A program made the translations under genes and the position numbers. Under the pieces are notes generated by a model. The model was not told the origin of the DNA. It saw only the letters and a list, made by a program, of their open reading frames with translations, and did no database searches. Source: Duganella aquatilis (lineage in GTDB: Bacteria > Pseudomonadota > Gammaproteobacteria > Burkholderiales > Burkholderiaceae_D). Taken from it: 64,000 nucleotides of DNA. Position 1 is the first letter of the stretch, and each line of letters starts with the position of its first letter. The DNA is taken from assembly GCF_009674565.1 (NCBI RefSeq), contig NZ_WKJL01000017.1:1-64000 (forward strand). The letters run 5' to 3'. Shown in pieces: positions 8,261 through 16,232 of this stretch.

Positions 8261-8908
8261 TTACTCAATCAGTTGGTTTTTAATGGCGTAATGCGTCAAT
8301 TCCGCGCTGTTTTTCAGTTTCATCTTGACCAGCAGGCGGGCGCGGTACTCGCTGACGGTCTTGACCGACAGCGACAGCTCCTTGGCGATGGTGCCCACCG
8401 TCTTGCCGGAGGCGATCATGGTCAGGGTCTGGTATTCGCGGTCGGACAGGGTGTCGTGCAGCGGCGCCTCGTGGTCCTCGCCGACGTGGTTGGCCAGTTC
8501 CTGCGCCAGCGCCGGGCTGATGTACTTGAGGCCGTTGCTGACCTGGCGGATCGCCGTCACCAGCTCCTTCGGCGCGCTCTGCTTGGTCAAATAGCCGGCG
8601 GCGCCGGCCTTCAGCGAGCGGATCGCGTACTGGTCCTCGCGGTGCATCGACAGCATCAGCACCGCCAGCTCGGGCTTTTCCTTCTTGAGCTGCTTGAGCA
8701 CCTCGATGCCGTTGCGATCTGGCAACGAGATATCCAGCAACATCACCTGGCAGTCGGATTTGCGGAACAGCTTGATGGCGTCGAGGGCGTTCTCGGCCTC
8801 GCCGGCCACCACGATGTCGCGCGTCTCGGCCAGGATCTGTTTCAAGCCTTCGCGCACAATCGCGTGGTCGTCGGCGATGAACACCTTGATGATGGCTTTT
8901 TCTGTCAT
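8261..8908 (-). CDS. NarL/FixJ-family response regulator
   Basis: This 215-residue DNA-binding response regulator has a receiver domain at residues 7-125. The acidic pair is D13-D14, the phospho-acceptor is D59 in LLDISLPD, and the switch residues are S87 and K109. A LuxR-type helix-turn-helix follows (about 150-210, with LSDREYQTLTMIASGKTVGT and SVKTVSEYRARL). It is the output half of the pair with the kinase ending 46 bases upstream (8955-10133). Its closest described relatives by pattern are UvrY/BvgA/NarL regulators. The target genes cannot be read from the sequence. Confidence 0.93.
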   Translation of the reverse strand: MTEKAIIKVFIADDHAIVREGLKQILAETRDIVVAGEAENALDAIKLFRKSDCQVMLLDISLPDRNGIEVLKQLKKEKPELAVLMLSMHREDQYAIRSLKAGAAGYLTKQSAPKELVTAIRQVSNGLKYISPALAQELANHVGEDHEAPLHDTLSDREYQTLTMIASGKTVGTIAKELSLSVKTVSEYRARLLVKMKLKNSAELTHYAIKNQLIE

Positions 8909-8954
8909 GAATCCCTATACCCTGTTGTGCCTCCGCCATGTGCGCTAAGACACA

Positions 8955-10133
8955 TTATTTCGTGGCAGAAATGTTTTCTTCCGCTATTGTAGCCGCAGCG
9001 GGCGGCGGCATGAGGCCGTCCTGTACAGTATCTTGCTTAATTTTGATGGCGACCACGGTGCCGCCGCCGCTGGCGTGGCTCAGCGTCAACGTGCCGCCCA
9101 GCGCGCGCGCCCGTTCGGCCATGCCGCGCAGGCCGAACGAGGCCGGCTTGCCGCGGTCGGCCGGGGCGATGCCGGTGCCGTTGTCGCTGATTTTCAGGCT
9201 GATGTGGTGCCGCAGCCGCGCCAGCCTGACCGTTACCTTGCTGGCGTGGGCGTGCTTGGCGATATTGGTCAGCGCTTCCTGGGCGATGCGGAACAGGGCG
9301 GTGGCCTGGTCGGTGTTGAGGCCGATGTCGCGCTGGTTGGCGCTGAAGCTGGTGGCGATGCCGGTCTGCTTGTCGAATTCCCTGGCCTGCCATTCCAGCG
9401 CCGCCACCAGGCCCAGGTCCAGCAGCGGCGGGCGCAGGTCGAGCGAGATGCGGTGGATGGCGTCGATGGTGCGGTCGACCAGCGCATCGACGTAATCGGT
9501 TTTTTCGCGCAGCGCCGGCTCGCTGCCCTCCAGGCGCGCGGCCAGCATCGCCACCGCCATCTTGATCGCGGTCAGGTTGCCGCCCAGCTCGTCGTGGATT
9601 TCGCGCGCGATGCGGGTGCGCTCCTGTTCCTTGACGCGGTCGGTGTGGGCGCTCAGTTCGGCCAGCCGGGCGCGCGAGTGGCGCACTTCCAGCTGTTCCA
9701 GCTTGCTGTCGGTGATGTTGGTCATGATGCCGTCCCAGCGCACGGCGCCGTCGGGCAGCTGGTGCGGCGTGCTGCGCAGGTTGATCCACTTGACGTCCTT
9801 CCAGGCGTCGACCCAGATTCGGCCTTCCCAGTTCCAGCTCCACAGCGCGGTGGCCGAGGCCTGCATGGCGTCCAGGTAGGACTGGCGGTCTTCCGGCAGT
9901 ATCAGTTCCAGGAAACGCTGCGGCTGCGCGTGCAGCTCGGCGGCGGGCAGGCCCAGCAGCGCCTGGCAGCCGTCGCTGAGGTAGGGAAAGCTGACCTGGC
10001 CGCCGCCGTGCAGCACGAACTGGTACACCAGGCCGGGCGTGTTGGAGACGATGGCGGCAAAGCGCGCGCGGACTTGTTCCAGTTCGGCCAGCAGGGCCTG
10101 GCTAGTGGAATGGGAGGGAGATGGGGCGCTCAT
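8955..10133 (-). CDS. Soluble PAS-domain sensor histidine kinase (NarX/HisKA_3 type)
   Basis: This 392-residue kinase has no membrane segment. A PAS fold occupies about residues 20-145 (TPGLVYQFVL; LPEDRQSYLDAM; GIMTNITDSKLEQLE). The HisKA_3 dimerisation helix follows with RTRIAREIHDELGGNLTAIK, so H180 is the predicted phospho-site. The HATPase domain has the N box (NIAKHAHASKV), the DNGTGI box and the GLRGMAERARALGG lid. It phosphorylates, by inference, the NarL-type regulator encoded next. The lack of a periplasmic domain points to a cytosolic signal such as redox state or a small molecule. Confidence 0.93.
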   Translation of the reverse strand: MSAPSPSHSTSQALLAELEQVRARFAAIVSNTPGLVYQFVLHGGGQVSFPYLSDGCQALLGLPAAELHAQPQRFLELILPEDRQSYLDAMQASATALWSWNWEGRIWVDAWKDVKWINLRSTPHQLPDGAVRWDGIMTNITDSKLEQLEVRHSRARLAELSAHTDRVKEQERTRIAREIHDELGGNLTAIKMAVAMLAARLEGSEPALREKTDYVDALVDRTIDAIHRISLDLRPPLLDLGLVAALEWQAREFDKQTGIATSFSANQRDIGLNTDQATALFRIAQEALTNIAKHAHASKVTVRLARLRHHISLKISDNGTGIAPADRGKPASFGLRGMAERARALGGTLTLSHASGGGTVVAIKIKQDTVQDGLMPPPAAATIAEENISATK

Positions 10134-10145
10134 GTGGCTGCCATT

Positions 10146-10715
10146 TTAGCGTGTGTCCCAGCGGCGGCGGAAGCGTTTCAGCAAACGGCGGAAGCGCGCC
10201 AGCCAGCTGCCGGGCTTGGGCGCGGCGTGCTGGCGCCAGTGGTGGAAGGCTTTCTTCAGCGCCGCCGCCTGGCGCCAGGCGCGGGTGGCGCGCAGCCGTT
10301 CAATCCAGCGTTCCTTGAGCGCCAGGAACCAGCCCAGCAGCGCGGCAAACCAGACGATGGTCAGCAGCACCGGCCGCGTCAGCAGATACAGCCGCGCCAC
10401 CGCCGCCGCGCCGCCCAGCTTGGCCAGCACGATGACGGCCAGGCCCAGCATCGGGTGGCCGTGGGCCATGGCCCACAGCGCCAGCAGCTTGACCGGGAAC
10501 AGCAGCGTGGCCGGCAGCACGAACAGCACCAGCGCCGCCTTCGGGCCGAGGCGGCAGATCCACGCTTCCAGCCGCTGCAGCGGCGGCCACTGCGCCAGCC
10601 GGTTCGTCAGGCGCGCGCCGATGTTCCACAGCCAGTCTTCCAGCAATAGCAGCAGCGCCGCCAGATAAACCAGCGGCGCCAACAGCCAGCGACGGAAGCG
10701 GTGCAGTGTTCTCAT
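10146..10715 (-). CDS. Hypothetical small membrane protein
   Basis: I do not recognise this 189-residue protein. It begins with a basic stretch (MRTLHRFRRW) followed by a Leu-rich membrane segment (about 10-28). Two further hydrophobic stretches follow, one near KAALVLFVLPATLLFPVKLL and one near VLLTIVWFAALLGWFLAL. The C-terminus is very basic (many Arg/Lys/Trp residues). ATG 10715 was chosen for its GAAGGAAC ribosome site; the open frame extends 45 codons upstream into greB territory. It lies 12 bases before the histidine kinase gene and is probably co-transcribed with the two-component pair. greB is divergent, 49 bases away. Confidence 0.7.
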   Translation of the reverse strand: MRTLHRFRRWLLAPLVYLAALLLLLEDWLWNIGARLTNRLAQWPPLQRLEAWICRLGPKAALVLFVLPATLLFPVKLLALWAMAHGHPMLGLAVIVLAKLGGAAAVARLYLLTRPVLLTIVWFAALLGWFLALKERWIERLRATRAWRQAAALKKAFHHWRQHAAPKPGSWLARFRRLLKRFRRRWDTR

Positions 10716-10751
10716 GGTTGTTCCTTCGACAGCATGATACGTGAAAGCCGT

Positions 10752-10764
10752 TACAATAGTCCGT
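10752..10764 (+). promoter_or_regulatory. -10 element (TACAAT) placed for a leaderless greB transcript
   Basis: TACAAT at 10752-10757 is followed by seven bases and then the greB ATG at 10765. Transcription would therefore start at or within a base or two of the ATG. No Shine-Dalgarno sequence is visible. The -35 region is poor. Confidence 0.45.
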
Positions 10765-11331
10765 ATGAATAAAGCCTTTGTCAAAGAAAGCGACCAGGAC
10801 GATGACGACGAAGCCGCAGCGCTGGCGTTGGCGATCCCGGCTGGTTCCAAGAATTACATCCGGCCGGAAGGCTACCAGCGCATCAAGGAAGAATTGCTGC
10901 AGCTGATCGACGTCGACCGGCCGGAAGTGGTGCGCATCGTGCACTGGGCCGCCTCCAACGGCGACCGCTCGGAAAACGGCGACTACATCTACGGCAAGCG
11001 GCGGCTGCGCGAAATCGACCGCCGCATCCGTTTCCTGACCAAGCGCATGGATTCGGCCTTCATCGTCGATCCGAGCGCGCACTATGGCAGCGACCAGGTG
11101 TTCTTCGGCGCCACGGTGACGTACAGCAACCAGGACGGCGAGGAGCGCACCATCACCATCGTCGGCATCGACGAGCTCGATCCATTGAACGGCAAGATCA
11201 GCTGGGTGGCCCCGGTGGCGCGCGCCCTGACCAAGGCGCGCGAAGGCGACACCATCACCTTCCAGGCGCCGCACGGTGTGGAAGAACTGGACATTCTGGA
11301 GGTGCGCTATCCTGCACCGGTGGCCGAATAA
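10765..11331 (+). CDS. greB: Transcription elongation factor GreB
   Basis: GreB rescues backtracked RNA polymerase by stimulating cleavage of the 3' RNA end. This 188-residue protein has the N-terminal coiled coil (residues about 25-85) with GDRSENGDYIYGKRRLREID. The acidic tip of this coiled coil is what enters the polymerase channel. The C-terminal FKBP-like domain contains YSNQDGEERTITIVG and ISWVAPVARAL. GDYIYGKRRLREID is the GreB rather than the GreA version of the motif. An acidic N-terminal extension (DQDDDDE) precedes the domain. I preferred ATG 10765 over an upstream GTG at 10741 because the TACAAT -10 element lies between them. Confidence 0.96.
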   Translation: MNKAFVKESDQDDDDEAAALALAIPAGSKNYIRPEGYQRIKEELLQLIDVDRPEVVRIVHWAASNGDRSENGDYIYGKRRLREIDRRIRFLTKRMDSAFIVDPSAHYGSDQVFFGATVTYSNQDGEERTITIVGIDELDPLNGKISWVAPVARALTKAREGDTITFQAPHGVEELDILEVRYPAPVAE

Positions 11332-12205
11332 ATTGCGGTGGCGGCTGTGCTTGCTGGCGCTGGTAGCCTGGCAGGGGACGGCCTGGGCGGTCGATGTGTA
11401 CACGATCGATATGAATTCGAGCAAATCCAGCTACAACGACAGCCACATCCTGCGCCTGCTGGCGGCGGCGCTGGACGCCTCGCGGCCCAAATATGGCGCG
11501 TATGAACTGAAGGTGGCGCCGCTGCGCATGGAGCGCGATCGGCTGCTGCAGGAAATGCTCAAGGGCGAGCTGGTCAACCTGAGCGGGCAGGTGACCTCGA
11601 CGGAATGGGAACAGAAGCTGATCCCGATCCGCATCCCGGTCGACAAGGGCATTTCGAGCTACCGCATCTCGCTGATCGACAGCCGCCACCAGGAGCTGTT
11701 CAGCGCGGTGCGCACGCTGGAGCAGTTGCGCGGATTCACGCTGGGCGCCGGGCGACAGTGGAGTCTGACGTCGACCTACAAGCAGGCCGGCTTTCATGTG
11801 GTGGAAGGCAGCACCTCGGCCGGCCTGCACAGCATGCTGGCGGCCGGGCGGTTCCAGCACTTTCCGCGCGCGATAGACGAGGCGGTGTATGAGCAGGCCG
11901 CCTACGTGCCCTTGTTTCCGACCTTGAGCGTGGAGCGCAGCTTTGCGCTGTACATTCCGTCGCCGCGCTATTTCTTTGTCGGCGGCGGACAGCAGCAGCG
12001 CCTGGCGCAGCGGCTGGAATACGGCCTGCAACTGCTGATTGCCGATGGCCGCTACGACCAGATTTTCCATGAGTTTTATGATGGGCTGATCGAGCAGGTC
12101 GGCCTGCGCAAGCGGCGCATTTTCAAGCTGAACAATTCGCAGCTTTCGTCGCAAACCCCGCTCTCCAACAAGGCTTATTGGTACGACCCGCTGGATCATC
12201 GCTAG
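11276..12205 (+). CDS. Periplasmic solute-binding-like protein (SBP family 3 type)
   Basis: This protein of about 300 residues resembles the periplasmic binding proteins of ABC transporters without being accompanied by a permease. A signal peptide is clear (LRWRLCLLALVAWQGTAWA, then mature VDVYTID). Later features fit the fold: LERD-like MERDRLLQEML, GISSYRISL, then a C-terminal RLEYGLQLLIADGRYDQIF helix pair. The frame opens at GTG 11276, overlapping greB by 56 bases. A perfect GGAGGT ribosome site at 11298-11303 points instead to CTG 11312 (8-base spacing), and TTG 11333 is another option. The ligand is unknown. It could be a sensor-like or orphan binding protein. Confidence 0.72.
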   Translation: MWKNWTFWRCAILHRWPNKLRWRLCLLALVAWQGTAWAVDVYTIDMNSSKSSYNDSHILRLLAAALDASRPKYGAYELKVAPLRMERDRLLQEMLKGELVNLSGQVTSTEWEQKLIPIRIPVDKGISSYRISLIDSRHQELFSAVRTLEQLRGFTLGAGRQWSLTSTYKQAGFHVVEGSTSAGLHSMLAAGRFQHFPRAIDEAVYEQAAYVPLFPTLSVERSFALYIPSPRYFFVGGGQQQRLAQRLEYGLQLLIADGRYDQIFHEFYDGLIEQVGLRKRRIFKLNNSQLSSQTPLSNKAYWYDPLDHR

Positions 12206-13029
12206 TTGCGGTGTATCAGAGTCAGGTGTCCGGATGCTTGCTAGTTTGGCGGAATATCCGGGAGAGATGCCATGAGGAGGCGGTGATGGCGCGGTGTGCG
12301 GTGCATGCGTATGTGCTGATGAGTAATCACGTGCACTTGCTGGTGAGCGTGGACGACGCGGAGCGCTTGGCGGAGATGATGAAGGGTGTGGCGCAGCGGT
12401 ATGCGCAGTATTTCAATCGTCGGCAGCAGACCAGCGGCTCGCCCTGGGATGGGCGGTACAAAAGCTGTGTGGTGCAGACGGAGGGATATTTGCTGACCTG
12501 TCAGCGGTATATCGAGCTGAACCCGGTCAGGGCGGGGATGGTGCGGTTTCCGGGGAATTACAAGTGGTCGAGTTATCGGTCCAATGCGGAAGGGCGGCGT
12601 GACGAGTTGCTGACGCCGCATTCCGTCTACGAAAGATTGGGCTTGAACCCGTCTGACCGCAGGCAGGCGTATATGCGGCTGTTCCAGCAACCCCTAACCC
12701 CCATGCAGATCGCCGAGATTCGCGCGGCGGCGAATGGGAATGGGTTTTGGGGGGGACAAGGGTTTCGGGGCATCCACCCCGCAACCTTAAGCGATACACA
12801 TGCGGCACCACTTAGGGGGCTGACCCCGTACGGGGTCAGACCACACCTGGCAGTGCGGGTCCAGCTAGCTGCGCTCGCGCAGGATGCGATTCACCCCAGC
12901 CACCCGCCGCACATTCCGCAGCAAGCCCGCCAGATGCACCCGGTCCTTCACCTGCACCGTAAAGCGCAGCTGGTGCAGCACATTATCCTTGTCCTCATCC
13001 ATGCCGACGTAGGTGATATTGGCATCTGA
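12178..13029 (+). CDS. REP-associated tyrosine transposase (RAYT, Y1_Tnp), probably degenerate at both ends
   Basis: The core (residues about 36-195) is a RAYT/IS200-like HUH transposase. It has AVHAYVLMSNHVHLL with the HVH metal motif, RYAQYFNRRQQTSGSPWDGR, and YLLTCQRYIELNPVRAGMV, which normally carries the catalytic Tyr. WSSYRSNAEGRRDELLTPH follows. The usual start (a PHHVIQRGNN-type strand) is missing and replaced by unrelated sequence. After GNGFWGG the frame runs on without homology through the repeat at 12774-12860 and 165 bases into spoT on the other strand. A G-rich run near 12746-12753 could mark a frameshift. RAYTs are known to mobilise REP repeats, and such a repeat lies directly downstream. 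The protein is probably inactive. Confidence 0.6.
   Translation: MVRPAGSSLVAVYQSQVSGCLLVWRNIRERCHEEAVMARCAVHAYVLMSNHVHLLVSVDDAERLAEMMKGVAQRYAQYFNRRQQTSGSPWDGRYKSCVVQTEGYLLTCQRYIELNPVRAGMVRFPGNYKWSSYRSNAEGRRDELLTPHSVYERLGLNPSDRRQAYMRLFQQPLTPMQIAEIRAAANGNGFWGGQGFRGIHPATLSDTHAAPLRGLTPYGVRPHLAVRVQLAALAQDAIHPSHPPHIPQQARQMHPVLHLHRKAQLVQHIILVLIHADVGDIGI
12774..12860. repeat. Palindromic repeat, copy A, between the RAYT remnant and spoT
   Basis: This 87-bp element has a perfect 20-bp palindrome at 12820-12839 (CTGACCCC, GT/AC, GGGGTCAG). Its outer ends are inverted: ACCCCGCA at the left and TGCGGGT at the right. The right flank (ACCTGGCAGTGCGGGT) is identical to the left flank of copy C read on the other strand. 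It ends four bases from the spoT stop codon. Confidence 0.8.
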
Positions 13030-15198
13030 CTCGCCAATCTCCGCCGCCACGCGCGCCAGGATACCCTTCTCATTATTGATCAGCAGCTTGATGCGGCTGT
13101 CAAAGCGACGGTTCAACTCCGTGCCCCACTTCACCGCAATCCAGCGATCCGGCTCCTTGGCCTTCTGCCGCTTGGCCAGCGTGCAGTCCGAGGTATGCAC
13201 CAGCAAGCCCTGGTCGCGCCGCAGCTGCCCGATAATCGCATCGCCCGGAATCGGCAGGCAGCACGGCGCCAGCTGCACCGACACGCCCTCGCTGCCGCAA
13301 ATGGTCACCGGGTCCAGCTCCGCCGCGCTGTTGTGATCGACCGGCGCGCTGGCCGACTCGCCGCCGCGCAAGCCGAAGATATGCCGCGCCACCAGCGCCG
13401 CCATGCGCTTGCCGACGCCGATGTCGGCATACAGCTCGTCCAGCGACTTGGCGCTCGATTCCTTCAGCAGGCTGGCGACCAGCGCATCCTCCAGCTCCGG
13501 ACTCACGCCCAGCGAGGTCAGCGCATGCGACAGCAGCTGCTCGCCCAGCGCAATCGATTCCGGCAGATTGATGGTGCGCAGATGATGGCGGATCGCCGAA
13601 CGCGCCTTGCCGGTCCGTACGAACGACAGCCAGCTCGGACTCGGCCGCGAGGCCGAATCCGTCACGATCTCGACGATGTCGCCATTGCGCAGCTCGGTAC
13701 GCAGCGACGCCGGCTCGTTGTTGATCGTGACCGACACCGTGTGGTCGCCAATCCCGGTGTGAATCGCATACGCGAAGTCGACCGGCGTGGCGCCGCGCGG
13801 CAGCGCGATGATTTTCGATTTCGGCGTGAACACGTACACCGAATCCGGGAACAGGTCGACCTTGACGTGTTCCAGGAACTCGGCCGAGTCGCCGGTCTGC
13901 TGCTGGATGTCGAGCAGCGATTGCAGCCAGGCGTGGGTACGCTGCTGCAGGTCCGACATATTCGCTTCGCCGTTCTTGTACAGCCAGTGCGCCGCCACGC
14001 CGGACTCGGCGGTGCGATGCATTTCCTGGGTGCGGATCTGGAATTCCACCGGCGTGCCGTACGGGCCGATCAGCGTGGTGTGCAGCGACTGGTAGCCGTT
14101 CAGCTTGCGGATCGCGATGTAGTCCTTGAACTTGCCCGGCATCGGCTTGTACAGCTGGTGCAAGGTGCCCAGCGCAACATAGCAGTTCGGGAAGCTGTCG
14201 ACCACCACGCGGAAGCCGTACACGTCCAGCACCTGCGAGAACGACAGGTGCTTGCTGCGCATTTTCTTGTAGATGCCGTACAGGGTTTTTTCGCGGCCGT
14301 AGACTTCGGCCTCGATGTCCGCCATCGCCAGCGTGGTCTTCACCGATTCGAGGATCTTGGTGACCACCTCGCGGCGGTTGCCGCGCGCCGCCTTGACGGC
14401 CTTGGCCAGCGTGCGGTAGCGCAGCGGGTACAGGTGCGCGAACGACAGGTCCTGCAGTTCGCGATAAATGTTGTTCAGGCCGAGACGGTGCGCGATCGGC
14501 ACATACACTTCCATGGTCTCTTTGGAGATGCGGGCCTTGGCGGCCGGCTTCATCACGTCCATGGTACGCATATTGTGCAGGCGGTCGGCCAGCTTGATCA
14601 GGATCACGCGCACGTCCGAGGCCATCGCCAGTAGCATCTTGCGGAAGTTTTCCGCCTGCGCTTCGATCTGGCTCTGGAATTCGATTTTCTCCAGCTTCGA
14701 CAAGCCGTCCACCAGGTTGGCCACCGGCGCGCCGAAGCGCTCGATCAGCTCGTCCTTCTTGACGTCCTGGTCCTCCATCACGTCATGCAGCAGCGCGGCC
14801 ATGATGGCTTGCGCGTCGAGCTTCCAGTCGGCGCAGATTTCAGCCACGGCGATCGGGTGCGAGATGTAGGGCTCGCCCGACTTGCGCAATTGACCAAGGT
14901 GCATTTCATCCGAAAAGCGATACGCTTCCTTGACCTTTTTCAGGTCGGCGGCGTTCATGTATTCGGCCAGCTTTTCGGTCAGATGGGTAACGGATGCAAC
15001 GCCGGCGGTCAAAGCGAGCGGCGTGGCCAGGGGCGACGAGGAAATCACGGGAGATACTGGGGGTGTGGCGGGTGGAGCGGAGGAGGTGCTATCCCCTGCG
15101 TTGGTCTCGGACATGACTGCAGCCGGCGCTTTGGCCGGCCGTTTCGCCTTGGTAGGCTGGGTGTCACTCAGTGTCGGATCGGCAGGGATCAGATTCAT
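12865..15198 (-). CDS. spoT: Bifunctional (p)ppGpp synthetase/hydrolase SpoT
   Basis: This 777-residue alarmone enzyme makes and degrades (p)ppGpp. The order is: a disordered Pro/Ala/Ser-rich N-terminus (1-70), the HD hydrolase domain with H138-D139 (LLHDVMED) and RLHNMRT, and the synthetase domain (about 300-430: YGREKTLYGIYKKM; LDVYGFRV; KDYIAIRKLNGYQSLHTTL). Then come the TGS domain (VYVFTPKSKIIALPRGATPVD), the conserved-cysteine region (CGSEGVSVQLAPCCLPIPGD) and a C-terminal ACT domain. An intact HD motif marks it as SpoT/Rel rather than hydrolase-dead RelA. It follows gmk and rpoZ, the order also found in E. coli. An 82-base gap after rpoZ holds a hairpin that may attenuate it. Confidence 0.96.
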   Translation of the reverse strand: MNLIPADPTLSDTQPTKAKRPAKAPAAVMSETNAGDSTSSAPPATPPVSPVISSSPLATPLALTAGVASVTHLTEKLAEYMNAADLKKVKEAYRFSDEMHLGQLRKSGEPYISHPIAVAEICADWKLDAQAIMAALLHDVMEDQDVKKDELIERFGAPVANLVDGLSKLEKIEFQSQIEAQAENFRKMLLAMASDVRVILIKLADRLHNMRTMDVMKPAAKARISKETMEVYVPIAHRLGLNNIYRELQDLSFAHLYPLRYRTLAKAVKAARGNRREVVTKILESVKTTLAMADIEAEVYGREKTLYGIYKKMRSKHLSFSQVLDVYGFRVVVDSFPNCYVALGTLHQLYKPMPGKFKDYIAIRKLNGYQSLHTTLIGPYGTPVEFQIRTQEMHRTAESGVAAHWLYKNGEANMSDLQQRTHAWLQSLLDIQQQTGDSAEFLEHVKVDLFPDSVYVFTPKSKIIALPRGATPVDFAYAIHTGIGDHTVSVTINNEPASLRTELRNGDIVEIVTDSASRPSPSWLSFVRTGKARSAIRHHLRTINLPESIALGEQLLSHALTSLGVSPELEDALVASLLKESSAKSLDELYADIGVGKRMAALVARHIFGLRGGESASAPVDHNSAAELDPVTICGSEGVSVQLAPCCLPIPGDAIIGQLRRDQGLLVHTSDCTLAKRQKAKEPDRWIAVKWGTELNRRFDSRIKLLINNEKGILARVAAEIGESDANITYVGMDEDKDNVLHQLRFTVQVKDRVHLAGLLRNVRRVAGVNRILRERS

Positions 15199-15271
15199 AC
15201 GTATGCGTTCCGTCTCAATGAGAATGTCTAGCTGCTACAAAACATACCACATTCACATTGTTCGGGAACGC

Positions 15272-15299
15272 GGTCCCAACTTACATTGGGACCTTTTTC
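15272..15299 (+). terminator. Hairpin plus T-run at the rpoZ stop codon, oriented against rpoZ
   Basis: GGTCCCAA (15272-15279) pairs perfectly with TTGGGACC (15286-15293) around a 6-base loop that contains the rpoZ stop. On the plus strand it is followed by TTTTT, so as an intrinsic terminator it would stop rightward antisense transcription. Read in the rpoZ direction the same hairpin has no T-run. Confidence 0.5.
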
Positions 15300-15484
15300 A
15301 ACATTTCCAGACCGACTTTGCCGGCGGCGATTTCACGCAGGGCAACCACGGTCGGTTTGTCCTTGGCTTCCACCTTCGGGGTGTGGCCTTGCAGCAGTTG
15401 GCGCGCGCGGTAGGTGGCGGCCAGGGTCAGCTGGAAACGGTTAGGTATGCTTTTCAGACAATCTTCAATCGTAATGCGGGCCAT
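15281..15484 (-). CDS. rpoZ: RNA polymerase omega subunit
   Basis: Omega is the small subunit that helps assemble beta-prime into RNA polymerase and, in known cases, forms part of a ppGpp-binding site. The 67-residue protein starts MARITIEDCLKSIPNRFQL and includes LAATYRARQLLQG and TVVALREIAAGKVG, a full match to the family at its usual length in beta-proteobacteria. AGGAG lies 6 bases before ATG 15484. It sits 26 bases after gmk and before spoT, the conserved gmk-rpoZ-spoT order, so alarmone metabolism and its polymerase target are encoded together. Confidence 0.97.
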   Translation of the reverse strand: MARITIEDCLKSIPNRFQLTLAATYRARQLLQGHTPKVEAKDKPTVVALREIAAGKVGLEMLKKVPM

Positions 15485-15510
15485 CTTAACTCCTAAAATC
15501 TTGTGTTTAT

Positions 15511-16149
15511 TTATTCAGCGTGGATGCCCAACTGGGCAAAGAGCGAGGTATTGCGTGCCGCTTGTTGCGCAAACCGGCAACGGGCCGCTCGGACTATCGC
15601 CGTCAGTTCCGACAGCGCGACGTCGAATTCTTCGTTGATAATAGCATACTCGAACTCGGGAGCGTGGGCGATTTCGCCGCCCGCCGCCAGCAGCCGTTTG
15701 GTGATCACGTGCGGCTCGTCGGTGGCGCGTTTTTTCAGGCGTTCCTCCAGCGCGTCGATCGATGGCGGCAGGATGAAAATGCCGGCCGCCTGCGGGAACA
15801 GCTTCTTGACCTGGCGCGCGCCTTGCCAGTCGATTTCCAGCAGCACGTCGGTGCCGGTTTTCATCTGTTCTTCCACCATCAGGCGCGAGGTGCCGTAGTA
15901 GTTGCCGTGCACTTCGGCCCACTCCAGGAACTCGCCTGCCTTGGCGCGCGCGACGAAGTCTTCGGCGCTGGTGAAGTAGTACTGCTGGCCGTGGGTTTCG
16001 CCCGGACGCGGCGCGCGGGTGGTGGTCGAAATCGACAGCTTGATGGTCGGTTCCTTGGCCAGCAGCGCGTTGACCAGCGTGGACTTGCCGGCGCCGGACG
16101 GCGCGGCGACGACAAACAAGCTGCCCGAAAATCCGTTGGATGAGCTCAT
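15511..16149 (-). CDS. gmk: Guanylate kinase
   Basis: This enzyme phosphorylates GMP to GDP with ATP and is essential for GTP and ppGpp pools. The 212-residue protein has the P-loop APSGAGKST (16-24), the GMP-binding stretch TTRAPRPGETHG with FTSAEDF, and the conserved LEIDWQGARQVKK. The length is normal. It is the first gene of the gmk-rpoZ-spoT cluster. The 26-base spacing to rpoZ, with an internal AGGAG, supports one operon. Confidence 0.97.
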   Translation of the reverse strand: MSSSNGFSGSLFVVAAPSGAGKSTLVNALLAKEPTIKLSISTTTRAPRPGETHGQQYYFTSAEDFVARAKAGEFLEWAEVHGNYYGTSRLMVEEQMKTGTDVLLEIDWQGARQVKKLFPQAAGIFILPPSIDALEERLKKRATDEPHVITKRLLAAGGEIAHAPEFEYAIINEEFDVALSELTAIVRAARCRFAQQAARNTSLFAQLGIHAE

Positions 16150-16232
16150 GGGTGATCTTTCAAAAACGTCAGCGGGCGACTTGTGCGTCGCCCAAAGATG
16201 TATTTTACCAAGAGCAACGAGATGCGTTCAAT

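Noticed and set aside
12178..12860. An intact insertion sequence around the RAYT gene
   Set aside because: There are no terminal inverted repeats of an IS or target duplications, and the transposase is damaged at both ends; the nearby palindrome fits a REP.
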